In this document: one piece after another, positions 44,096 through 50,624 of the stretch
How positions within the stretch are numbered: the stretch's first letter is position 1
How the letters are laid out: the number at the start of each line of letters is the position of its first letter
Assembly: GCF_013201685.1 (NCBI RefSeq)
Contig: NZ_CP053844.1
Span: 930,001-994,000 of the forward strand
Direction: 5' to 3'
Source of the DNA: Campylobacter geochelonis
GTDB taxonomy: Bacteria; Campylobacterota; Campylobacteria; Campylobacterales; Campylobacteraceae
DNA length: 64,000 bases
Notes under the pieces: generated by a model
The model's input: the letters and a program-made list of their open reading frames with translations, nothing else
Told to the model about the DNA's origin: nothing
Database searches by the model: none
Translations under genes and position numbers: made by a program

Positions 44096-44214
44096 GCCCC
44101 TTGTGGGCTAAAAGGCGATTTATCGTACTGCGTCCCGTAGGGCGCTTAGTACGCCCATTAAGCACCCTGTGGGGGCGCGATGGGGTTTGTTTTTGCCCCA
44201 CAAGGGGGCAAAAA
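44096..44214. repeat. Palindromic region upstream of the relaxase, candidate oriT
   Basis: Three hairpins in GC-rich DNA between the relaxase and the small gene. They are GCCC-CTTGT-GGGC (about 44096-44108), CGTACT/AGTACG (44124-44129 with 44148-44153) enclosing GCG-T-CCC/GGGCGC, and TTTTTGCCCC/GGGGCAAAAA (44190-44214). The position directly before the relaxase start is where oriT sites usually lie. The last hairpin could also be a terminator on either strand. Confidence 0.5.
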
Positions 44215-44221
44215 AAACAAT

Positions 44222-44428
44222 TCAGTAGGATTCATCATTTTGGCTGTTTTTTGGCTGAATTTCCGTGATTTTTTGACTAAATTTTAGTGCAATTTCTTCA
44301 TCTATTTTAGACATTTTAGCCCTGATTTTTCGGGCTTCAGATTCGTGTTTTAATGCTTCATTTTCGAGAGTTGCGAACTTGTTTAGAAGGCGACCTAAAT
44401 CTTTTGCTTTATAAGTTAAATTTTGCAT
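44222..44428 (-). CDS. Small coiled-coil protein of the element
   Basis: A 68-aa charged helical protein (KDLGRLLNKFATLENEALKHESEARKIRAKMSKIDEEI) preceded by a strong AAGGAG ribosome-binding site. Just upstream of the relaxase gene in transcription order, the place where accessory MobC-like proteins are often encoded, but I see no ribbon-helix-helix motif and do not recognise a family. Its promoter has a palindrome in the leader (44448-44461), so the pair may be repressed. Confidence 0.6.
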   Translation of the reverse strand: MQNLTYKAKDLGRLLNKFATLENEALKHESEARKIRAKMSKIDEEIALKFSQKITEIQPKNSQNDESY

Positions 44429-44447
44429 TTTTGACTCCTTTTTTAAT

Positions 44448-44480
44448 GTAATTTGTATTACTTTTACTTACATTATTATA
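44448..44480 (-). promoter_or_regulatory. Promoter and operator-like palindrome for the mobilization genes
   Basis: Minus-strand TATAAT (44475-44480), then about 14 bases downstream the palindrome GTAAT-N4-ATTAC (44448-44461), followed by the ribosome-binding site. A repressor bound there would cover the transcription start region. Confidence 0.45.
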
Positions 44481-44527
44481 TGATATTTTTTAGTTAAATC
44501 CAAACGAAACAAGCAGTAGAAAAGAAA

Positions 44528-44590
44528 GCTATCAGCGCAGGGCGCTGATAGCCCTTAATGCCTTGCCCTTAATCGCGGTCGCGATTAAGG
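44528..44590. repeat. Two perfect 11-bp hairpins after rep, candidate replication origin
   Basis: Hairpin 1: 44528-44538 pairs with 44542-44552 (GCTATCAGCGC, loop AGG). Hairpin 2: 44567-44577 pairs with 44580-44590 (CCTTAATCGCG, loop GT). The half word CCCTTAAT is repeated between them. Located directly 3' of the rep gene, followed by a T-rich run on the plus strand and preceded by A/G-rich DNA. Double-strand origins of rolling-circle replicons often have such cruciform hairpins near rep; termination is the alternative. Confidence 0.55.
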
Positions 44591-44612
44591 CTTCTTTTTC
44601 TATTGCTAACTA

Positions 44613-45908
44613 TCAACCGTCAAACAAATCTATTTTAGGCGGTTCTTTTTGGGGCTTTTTTATGCTTTTTGGCTCTTCTGGCTGTTGAAAACAGGGTGTA
44701 GTTGCAACCATATAAGTTGTCGGTTCTTGCTTTATTTTAGGGGCTTTTTTGACTCTTTTTTGGTTTAGTTTATACTTGTTTTTTAATTCTTCAATTAACT
44801 CTTTTATGTCTTCTTTTTTAACTAAATTCTTGGCTTGTTTTTTTAGTTCATTTTTGAATTTACTTAGTTGTAAATTTGTTATTTTTCTTTTAAATTTATA
44901 GTTAAAATGATATCTGCCTGTTTTAAATCTCAACTGCATATTTATATTATCAATTTCTCTCTTTCTTGTTTTTTTAGGCGCTGGAACATACGGAACTAAA
45001 ATCGTTTTATTTAGCACAAACTCTCGATTTTCAGGGGGTTCACTCTTGATTCTTTTTAACTTTCGATTTGCGAGTTGGCGTTTTTTTGCTTCGAATTCTG
45101 CTTCAAAAAACTCTTGAAGTTTGTTGCAAATTTGCAACCAACTTGTCGAATTTCCGACGTTATGTGTAACAAAATAGAGCTTTTTCTCGTTTTGCACCCC
45201 GAAAATTTTGGCGGTGTTGAAAATTTTTCCATTTTCGGATTTTGAGGTGACTTTTAAAAGATAATCTGGGTTGCAAACATCCCCAACAGCCCCATCCACA
45301 GGGTATCTCTGTTTCAATATCTTTAATATTTTTTGCTTTTCGTGAGCATTGCAAAACAAGGTTGCGTGGAGGTGTGGAGTGCCGTCGTAGTGGCGCTCCA
45401 AAACATAGGTCGTCCACGTTTTGTATCGCTTCAAGCCCCTTGAAATGGTGCTTTGAAGATGATTTATTATTTTTTTGGCAATTTCTTGATTCGTTAAAAT
45501 TCGATAATATTGATGGGCTTTGACGCTGTATTTTTTCGTTTCAATGCCGATTTCTTGGGCATTTAAACACAGTGTCATCGCGCTAACTTCGAGATTTTTG
45601 CATAGGTTTTTGTTTTCATTAATTTGAATGTATAGGTTATCATTGATTTTTTGTTTAATTTTAGGTTGGACTGTAAATATGCCGTTTTCATCCTCAAACT
45701 CCCTGTAGATGGCGTTTTCGAGCCTTCGGTCGAGGTCGAAATTTTGGGTATAAGAGGTGCGTTTTACTGGCTCATTCATAAAAACATCTATGTCGTCTGT
45801 TTTTGAAATTTTAAATTTATCCCAAATTTTGACAATTTTGGCGTCCTGTTCTTGTTTTTTTGATTCAAGATACCGAAAATAAGGGGGTTGGCGAGTAGTG
45901 TTAGTCAT
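44613..45908 (-). CDS. HUH-type replication initiation protein (Rep)
   Basis: A 431-aa protein with the rolling-circle endonuclease HUH motif in YDGTPHLHATLF (about residues 177-188), preceded by TWTTYVLERH and followed by NPDYLLKVTSKSENGK, which probably holds the nicking tyrosine and its lysine. The layout matches Rep proteins of plasmids and filamentous-phage-type satellites. The C-terminal ~150 residues are very basic. A good ribosome-binding site AAGGGGGC precedes the ATG. The presence of a Rep on an integrated element suggests a replicating circular form after excision. Confidence 0.78.
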   Translation of the reverse strand: MTNTTRQPPYFRYLESKKQEQDAKIVKIWDKFKISKTDDIDVFMNEPVKRTSYTQNFDLDRRLENAIYREFEDENGIFTVQPKIKQKINDNLYIQINENKNLCKNLEVSAMTLCLNAQEIGIETKKYSVKAHQYYRILTNQEIAKKIINHLQSTISRGLKRYKTWTTYVLERHYDGTPHLHATLFCNAHEKQKILKILKQRYPVDGAVGDVCNPDYLLKVTSKSENGKIFNTAKIFGVQNEKKLYFVTHNVGNSTSWLQICNKLQEFFEAEFEAKKRQLANRKLKRIKSEPPENREFVLNKTILVPYVPAPKKTRKREIDNINMQLRFKTGRYHFNYKFKRKITNLQLSKFKNELKKQAKNLVKKEDIKELIEELKNKYKLNQKRVKKAPKIKQEPTTYMVATTPCFQQPEEPKSIKKPQKEPPKIDLFDG

Positions 45909-45981
45909 TTTTGCCCCCTTAGACGGTATTCATTTTTATAAATTGCAATTAAGTAAAATTTGGTATAATTTTTTTTACAAG

Positions 45982-46026
45982 GCCTTTTTGCGAATACACA
46001 CTTCATACACGTTAAAACAAAAAGGC
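45982..46026 (-). terminator. Hairpin between rep and integrase
   Basis: A 9-bp stem, GCCTTTTTG (45982-45990) with CAAAAAGGC (46018-46026), and a 27-base loop. It lies ten bases beyond the integrase stop, so it may end integrase transcription, though the loop is long. Confidence 0.4.
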
Positions 46027-46035
46027 TTTTCATCG

Positions 46036-47292
46036 TCATCGTCTAGCCCCCAAAATATCATATCCAGCTATCTTGTTTAAAATTTCTAGCCATTCGGTTA
46101 AAATTTTACGAGTTCTATTAATTTCTTGTGATTTATTATAAATTTTTTCAATTTTTCCAACCTCGTGAAACAAAACTTTTTCAACGCCAACATCATCAAC
46201 CAAGTCCCCATTTTGCGATGTTATCTCGCGATAATAACTACTAAAAATTTTCCGGAAACTGTGAAAAACAAAAGGTCCACCCACAGCGATGTTTTTTTCT
46301 TTTATCTCTTTTAAGGAAAGATTAAGGGTGTTTTCGGATAAAATTCCAGTTTTACTTGCAGATGTGGCTGGAAATACTAAGTTTAGCCCCTTAAAATCGA
46401 TGTTTTGACGATTTAAAAGCCAGTTTGCCAACGCGGTTGGAATTCCTATTTTTTGCTGTTTTTTTGTTTTTGTTTCAACTGCTTCAAAGGACAAATAGTA
46501 GTTGCCGTTTTCATCTTTTTTTATTTGTTCTTTTCTCAATTCACGAACATTTTGAGAACGTAAAGCCGTGCAAAGTCCCATTATAAGGGCTTCTCGAACA
46601 ACTATATTGTGTTTATAATTATAAATTGTGTCAATTACAAATTTAAGATGTGCTAAATTTTGAGGGTCGAGATAGCCGTGTCCGTCGCTTTTTTTAAGTG
46701 TATAGTGGTCTTTCCAATTTTCATCTCCTATAGGGTTAGTTTCAATAAATTTGCGAATTTTTGCAAATTTTAAAACATCTCTAATTAAATTAAACAATTC
46801 TTTTACAGTATCGTGTTTTTTGTTAGCATACAAGCGGTCAAAAATTTCAATGATTTGTGAGTGCGACAACGATTTTATGGGCTTTTCGTAATAGTTAAAA
46901 AAATGCAGCATTTGTGATTTTTTCTTTTTAACTGTTTTGTCACTGTTTTCGGCACATTTGAATTTTAAGTATAGCTCAAATACCGATTTTAGCGACATTT
47001 GGGAGCTGTTTTTAGCTTCGGTTTTGATTGAATTTAAGGCTTCTATTGCTTGCTTGAAATTCATATCAGGAAAGCTTCCAAGCACCTTAAAAACCCCATT
47101 TTTAGCAAGATAGAAAGTCTTGTTATATTTTTTTGTTTTTTTCTTTAGTTTTTTAATTCGGATTTCAAGGTTTGCGACTGGGCGCTCTTTATAAATTCCA
47201 TTATAGCCGAGTGGCAACGTAAACTCGGATAATATTCTGTCTGGATGGATATTCCAGCCTGAACGTTCGGTTAGGGGGGTTATTTCATTCAT
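46036..47292 (-). CDS. Tyrosine recombinase integrase
   Basis: A 418-aa phage-type integrase that recombines the tRNA-Leu att sites. N-terminal DUF4102-like arm-binding part (PLTERSGWNIHPDRILSEFTLP ... LGSFPDMNFKQAIEALNSIK), a core-binding SAM-like domain (about 100-185), and the catalytic domain: Arg245 in LCTALRSQNVREL, HSFRK (His344, Arg347), His376 in LFHEVG and the nucleophile Tyr385 in KIYNKS. All residues are present. It lies 254 bases from the tRNA and reads away from it. It is the intact homologue of the pseudogene at 40380-41381. Confidence 0.92.
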   Translation of the reverse strand: MNEITPLTERSGWNIHPDRILSEFTLPLGYNGIYKERPVANLEIRIKKLKKKTKKYNKTFYLAKNGVFKVLGSFPDMNFKQAIEALNSIKTEAKNSSQMSLKSVFELYLKFKCAENSDKTVKKKKSQMLHFFNYYEKPIKSLSHSQIIEIFDRLYANKKHDTVKELFNLIRDVLKFAKIRKFIETNPIGDENWKDHYTLKKSDGHGYLDPQNLAHLKFVIDTIYNYKHNIVVREALIMGLCTALRSQNVRELRKEQIKKDENGNYYLSFEAVETKTKKQQKIGIPTALANWLLNRQNIDFKGLNLVFPATSASKTGILSENTLNLSLKEIKEKNIAVGGPFVFHSFRKIFSSYYREITSQNGDLVDDVGVEKVLFHEVGKIEKIYNKSQEINRTRKILTEWLEILNKIAGYDILGARR

Positions 47293-47544
47293 ACTTCATA
47301 CTCCGTTTTTTTAGTTCGTGTATAAGTAATTATATGAATTTTTTTAAGTTGCTCGATTTTTTGCTAAAAAAAGGTATCTTTTTTAAAAAAGTACCTTTTT
47401 AAATACCGCTTTTGACTTTTTTTTCGGAAATTCAAGTATATAATCATTGGTTTTGTATAGCTAAGTAAAAACTAAGCAAACCAACGGTATTACTTGAGTT
47501 TGTAAAGGTTTTTTTTGTGTTAAAAAGCTGGATAATTACGTGTA

Positions 47545-47564
47545 ATGGTGCCCGGAGCCGGAAT
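47545..47564. repeat. att direct repeat, tRNA-proximal copy
   Basis: The 3' end of tRNA-Leu including the encoded CCA, identical over 20 bases to 41611-41630. The element restores the tRNA end, as usual for tRNA-targeted integrases. Confidence 0.85.
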
Positions 47565-47632
47565 CGAACCGGCACGGGGTTGCCCCCGCCAGATTTTGAG
47601 TCTGGTGCGTCTACCAATTTCACCACCCGGGC
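47546..47632 (-). tRNA. tRNA-Leu (anticodon CAA)
   Basis: On the minus strand: 7-bp acceptor stem (last pair G-T), a D-arm with GAAATTGGTAGAC, anticodon stem CCAGA/TCTGG with loop CTCAAAA (anticodon CAA, reading UUG), a long class II variable arm (GCGGGGGCAACCCCGT), T-arm GCCGG TTCGATT CCGGC, discriminator A and encoded CCA. 84 bases plus CCA. A minus-strand TATAAT is at 47651-47656. It is the integration target of the element to its left. Confidence 0.95.
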
Positions 47633-47662
47633 AATGGTTAATAAACTATAATTATACAGTTC

Positions 47663-47719
47663 TTTTCTTAAAATTTATATAAATTTTAAGAAAACTCAAA
47701 ATTTACTTAGTAAATTTTG
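47663..47719. repeat. Two perfect palindromes beside the repeat array
   Basis: A 32-base uninterrupted palindrome (47663-47694, TTTTCTTAAAATTTA and its complement) and a 23-base one (47697-47719, arms CAAAATTTAC/GTAAATTTTG around TTA). The second ends exactly where the 13-base tandem array begins. Confidence 0.7.
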
Positions 47720-48080
47720 AAAAATATCTCGCAAAAATATCTCGCAAAAATATCTCGCAAAAATATCTCGCAAAAATATCTCGCAAAAATATCTCGCAAA
47801 AATATCTCGCAAAAATATCTCGCAAAAATATCTCGCAAAAATATCTCGCAAAAATATCTCGCAAAAATATCTCGCAAAAATATCTCGCAAAAATATCTCG
47901 CAAAAATATCTCGCAAAAATATCTCGCAAAAATATCTCGCAAAAATATCTCGCAAAAATATCTCGCAAAAATATCTCGCAAAAATATCTCGCAAAAATAT
48001 CTCGCAAAAATATCTCGCAAAAATATCTCGCAAAAATATCTCGCAAAAATATCTCGCAAAAATATCTCGCAAAAATATCT
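47720..48080. repeat. Perfect 13-bp tandem repeat, 27.8 copies
   Basis: Unit AAAAATATCTCGC, 27 complete identical copies (47720-48070, 351 bases) plus ten bases of a 28th. There is not one mismatch. Because 13 is not a multiple of three and the unit has no stop, all frames stay open and give spurious ~120-codon ORFs on both strands. It lies between tRNA-Leu and an EamA gene. Behaves like a recently expanded minisatellite (VNTR); an iteron-like binding array is the alternative. The rest of the gap 47633-48180 holds no gene. Confidence 0.95.
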
Positions 48081-48180
48081 AAGTGTAAATTTTAAAACAA
48101 ATTTTTTCCTAAGCTTTGAGTAGCTGTTTTTTTAAATATTATTAAATTTTATAATTATTTTAACGCGAGCGCATTTTTTC

Positions 48181-49059
48181 TTATTTACTTTTTGATATCA
48201 AAACGCCAGCAAATATAATCAAGAAAATTCCTATAAATGCTATGCCATCTGGAAAAACATCACCTAAAAACCAGCCAAAAAGCATAGAAAAAGGTATGTT
48301 TGCATAGCTTACAGGCGCGACGATTCCAGCTTTGCTTACGCCATAACTTTTAGTCATATAAACTTGAGCGATTGTAGCAAAAAAGCCCATTCCTGCGATG
48401 TATAATATATCAAATTTAGTTGGCATCACAAAAGGCGAGAGCATAAAATCAAGACTTTGGTTTTGATAAATTTCAGCTAAAAGCATTAAAAAAAGAGGTC
48501 CAGCACTTCCAACTATCATAAAAGAAAGCACTATTGAGCGAGTGTCGTAGTATTTCTTAAGCTCTCTAATGCTCGTATAGGCAAGCCCTCCACCAAGCCC
48601 ACTAAATATACCTAAAAGATCTGTTTTTGAAAAGCCGATGTCTGGTTTAACAAATAAAATAAGCCCAAAAAAACCTACCAAAATTGCCATCCAGCCGATA
48701 CTTCCGATTCTCTCTTTTAAAAAAATATAAGCAAACATAGCTGTAAATATAGGTGAAGTTTGAGAAAAAATCATAGCATTTGCAAGCGGGATATTTGCTA
48801 TGTTATAAAAAAATGCAAGCAGAGCCAAAAAGCCGATAAAACCCCGTAAAAAAAGTAAAAATGGCTTTCCGCCAACGCTTTTAAGCGGAGATTTTACAAC
48901 GCTTATGTAGATTAGCGCTACGCCTATAAGATTTCTAAAAAATACAACTTCAAGCGAGCTTAAATTTTGGCTTAAAAGTTTTGAGAAAACTCCCATTACA
49001 GCAAAGCAAAGTGCTGAAATCAGCATATATATAACGCCTATATTTATATTTTTAAACAT
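48181..49059 (-). CDS. EamA/DMT-family exporter
   Basis: Third ten-helix EamA transporter of the window (292 aa). First repeat: YMLISALCFAVMGVFSKLLSQNLSSLEVVFFRNLIGVALI, then NIPLANAMIFSQTSPIFTAMFAYIFLKERIG. Second repeat about 150-290 ends with ANIPFSMLFGWFLGDVFPDGIAFIGIFLIIFAGVLI. The pattern of early FxRN resembles RhaT/SAM-transporter-like members, but the substrate is unknown. No strong ribosome-binding site before the ATG. The tandem repeat array starts about 100 bases after its stop. Confidence 0.82.
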   Translation of the reverse strand: MFKNINIGVIYMLISALCFAVMGVFSKLLSQNLSSLEVVFFRNLIGVALIYISVVKSPLKSVGGKPFLLFLRGFIGFLALLAFFYNIANIPLANAMIFSQTSPIFTAMFAYIFLKERIGSIGWMAILVGFFGLILFVKPDIGFSKTDLLGIFSGLGGGLAYTSIRELKKYYDTRSIVLSFMIVGSAGPLFLMLLAEIYQNQSLDFMLSPFVMPTKFDILYIAGMGFFATIAQVYMTKSYGVSKAGIVAPVSYANIPFSMLFGWFLGDVFPDGIAFIGIFLIIFAGVLISKSK

Positions 49060-49147
49060 CGTAAGCTTTTGAGTTAAATTTAAAAAGTCAGTTTATTAAA
49101 TTTAGTATAAATTTAAAAGAGGCGACGCAAGATACGCCGCCATTAGA

Positions 49148-49450
49148 TTATTTCTTTTTAGCAGGTTTTTTTGCTTTTGCAGAAACTGCATCTTTAAGTT
49201 GTTTTCCAACTCTGAATTTGACAACTTTTGTAGCTGGTGATTTATAAGTTTTATTTGTGCCAGGAACTTTGCCTTCTCTAGCTGCTCTTTCAGCGATAGC
49301 AAAAGATCCAAAACCGATAAAACTAACTATTTCGCCTTTTACTAAAGATTCGCGGATTGAATCTAAAGTAGCATCAACTACCTTTAGTGTGTCTTTTTTT
49401 GATAGTCCAGCTTTTTCAGCAACCAATTGAATGAATTCAGCTTTTTTCAT
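49148..49450 (-). CDS. hup: HU-family nucleoid protein
   Basis: A 100-aa histone-like protein that bends and compacts DNA. KKAEFIQLVAEKAGLSKKDTLKVVDATLDSIRESL is the helical dimer part, followed by GEIVSFIGFGSFAIAERAAREGKVPGTNKTYKSPATKVVKFRVGKQLKDAV, the family signature including the arm. The short Lys/Ala/Pro tail (AKAKKPAKKK) is an extra typical of epsilonproteobacterial HU. I start at 49450, which has AAAGGATG upstream; the open frame goes further but is not family-like. Confidence 0.93.
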   Translation of the reverse strand: MKKAEFIQLVAEKAGLSKKDTLKVVDATLDSIRESLVKGEIVSFIGFGSFAIAERAAREGKVPGTNKTYKSPATKVVKFRVGKQLKDAVSAKAKKPAKKK

Positions 49451-49621
49451 GAAGCATCCTTTAAAATAAGTTTTGTGATACCATTCTACAATACTTTTAT
49501 AAAAAAAACAATACTTTTTTTTCAAAAAATCCCCTAAAATCAAGCTTTTTTCATAAATTTATATAAATTTAATCGAATTTAAGGACTTTTTTAAAAAATA
49601 TGAACTTAAATAAAACTTAAA

Positions 49622-50359
49622 TCATAATATAGATAAAACCATCTCTCGTTTGTTTTTTATATTTTTAAGTTCAACTAGCTTTAAATTTTGGAATTCCACC
49701 TCTTGAAATTCTTGAAAATTTAAAACATTTTTCTTGGCAATTTCCCTTAAAACAATGCCTCTATAGTGTTTTGCAAAGTGGCTTACAACCTTGCCATTTT
49801 TTATAAATTTAAGTGTCAAAAACTCTTTTTTAATGCTATAAAATTTATCATAAAATCCAGCACGCAAGTCTAAAATATCCTCGTGTTCAAGTGCCTCATC
49901 GAGCGACTTGCTAAAAGTTTCTTTGTAAAAATTTTCTATCTTTAGTTCGCTAAATTTTTCGCCTTGTTTAAACTTATAATCAGGAAGTGGAGTATCGGCT
50001 TTTAAAACTCCATATAAATTTGAAAAAATAAGAACATTTTCATCTATATATTTTTGTGAATTTAAATCCAAAGAGCGGTAATCAAGCGCTTTATAAGCTA
50101 CGCCGTCGTATCTTAAAACAGCTTTTATGCCTAAATTTGACTTAAAGCTTTTTTTATAGTACTCCACGCTTTTTTCATCTTTTGTGCCAAAAAGTTTGCT
50201 AAGCTCTTCAAAAGATGCGCTTAATATGAAGTTTTCATAAGCGTTTAAAACAAATTCTCGTTTTTCTTTTAAAGATGGAAATATAAAATTATCTAAACTA
50301 AATTTAGCACTTGCGCTAACTTGGGATTTCATCTCGCTTGGCGAAAAAAGAATTTTCAT
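49622..50359 (-). CDS. yaaA: YaaA-family protein
   Basis: A 245-aa cytoplasmic protein of the YaaA/DUF328 family. In E. coli YaaA limits free iron during peroxide stress and binds DNA. Seen: the N-terminal MKILFSPSEMK, the AVLRYDGVAYKALDYRSL block with the following LIFSNLYGVLKADTPLPDYKF, and the C-terminal SHFAKHYRGIVLREI. All are family hallmarks; length is normal. Stands alone between HU and tRNA-Arg. Confidence 0.88.
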   Translation of the reverse strand: MKILFSPSEMKSQVSASAKFSLDNFIFPSLKEKREFVLNAYENFILSASFEELSKLFGTKDEKSVEYYKKSFKSNLGIKAVLRYDGVAYKALDYRSLDLNSQKYIDENVLIFSNLYGVLKADTPLPDYKFKQGEKFSELKIENFYKETFSKSLDEALEHEDILDLRAGFYDKFYSIKKEFLTLKFIKNGKVVSHFAKHYRGIVLREIAKKNVLNFQEFQEVEFQNLKLVELKNIKNKREMVLSIL

Positions 50360-50399
50360 AATCTGCCTTGTAGTTTTGAAATAAAATGTGTAAAAAGAG

Positions 50400-50476
50400 T
50401 GGTGCGCCCTAGAGAATTCGAATCTCTGACCTTTTGAACCGCAATCAAATGCTCTATCCAGCTGAGCTAAGGGCGC
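50400..50476 (-). tRNA. tRNA-Arg (anticodon GCG)
   Basis: Minus-strand cloverleaf of 74 bases plus encoded CCA. Acceptor GCGCCCT/AGGGCGC, D-arm GCTCAGCTGGATAGAGC, anticodon stem TTTGA/TCAAA with loop TTGCGGT (anticodon GCG, reading CGC and by wobble CGU), variable loop AAGGTC, T-arm AGAGA TTCGAAT CTCTC-type, discriminator A. An unmodified GCG anticodon replaces the usual ACG-to-ICG of most bacteria. Confidence 0.9.
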
Positions 50477-50624
50477 ATAAATTTAAAAGAAACGAAATTG
50501 TACTAAAATTTAACTTAAAATTAGCAAAAGCACTAAAATTTAATAAAAAGATGACAAATTTAAGGTTTCGTAAATAAATTTATACTAATATAGCAAAACT
50601 ATTATCTTACATAAAGGTGTTTAA

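Larger units (their letters stand above)
41611..47564. mobile_element. Integrative mobilizable element at tRNA-Leu (about 5.9 kb)
   Basis: Bounded by 20-base direct repeats of the tRNA-Leu 3' end. Contents from right to left, all on the minus strand: tyrosine integrase next to the tRNA, HUH replication protein, small coiled-coil protein, HUH relaxase. There are large palindromes between the genes and no cargo or conjugation-pore genes. This is the layout of a minimal integrative and mobilizable element that excises, replicates by rolling circle and is transferred with help from another system. All genes look intact. The region 41631-42188 at its left end is non-coding. Confidence 0.85.

Noticed and set aside
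44070-44201. N-terminal extension of the relaxase
   Set aside because: The extra 44 codons cover hairpin DNA, and a proper ribosome-binding site lies before the ATG at 44069.
45898-46080. Plus-strand 60-codon ORF between rep and integrase
   Set aside because: Lies over the rep leader and the terminator-like hairpin; composition is not coding-like.
47720-48080. CRISPR array
   Set aside because: Head-to-tail 13-bp units without spacers; no cas genes in the window.
47696-48082. Four overlapping ~120-codon ORFs on both strands (RDIFARYFCEIFL-type and its complement)
   Set aside because: They arise only because the 13-bp tandem repeat has no stop in any frame. There is no ribosome-binding site outside the repeat and the peptides are purely periodic.
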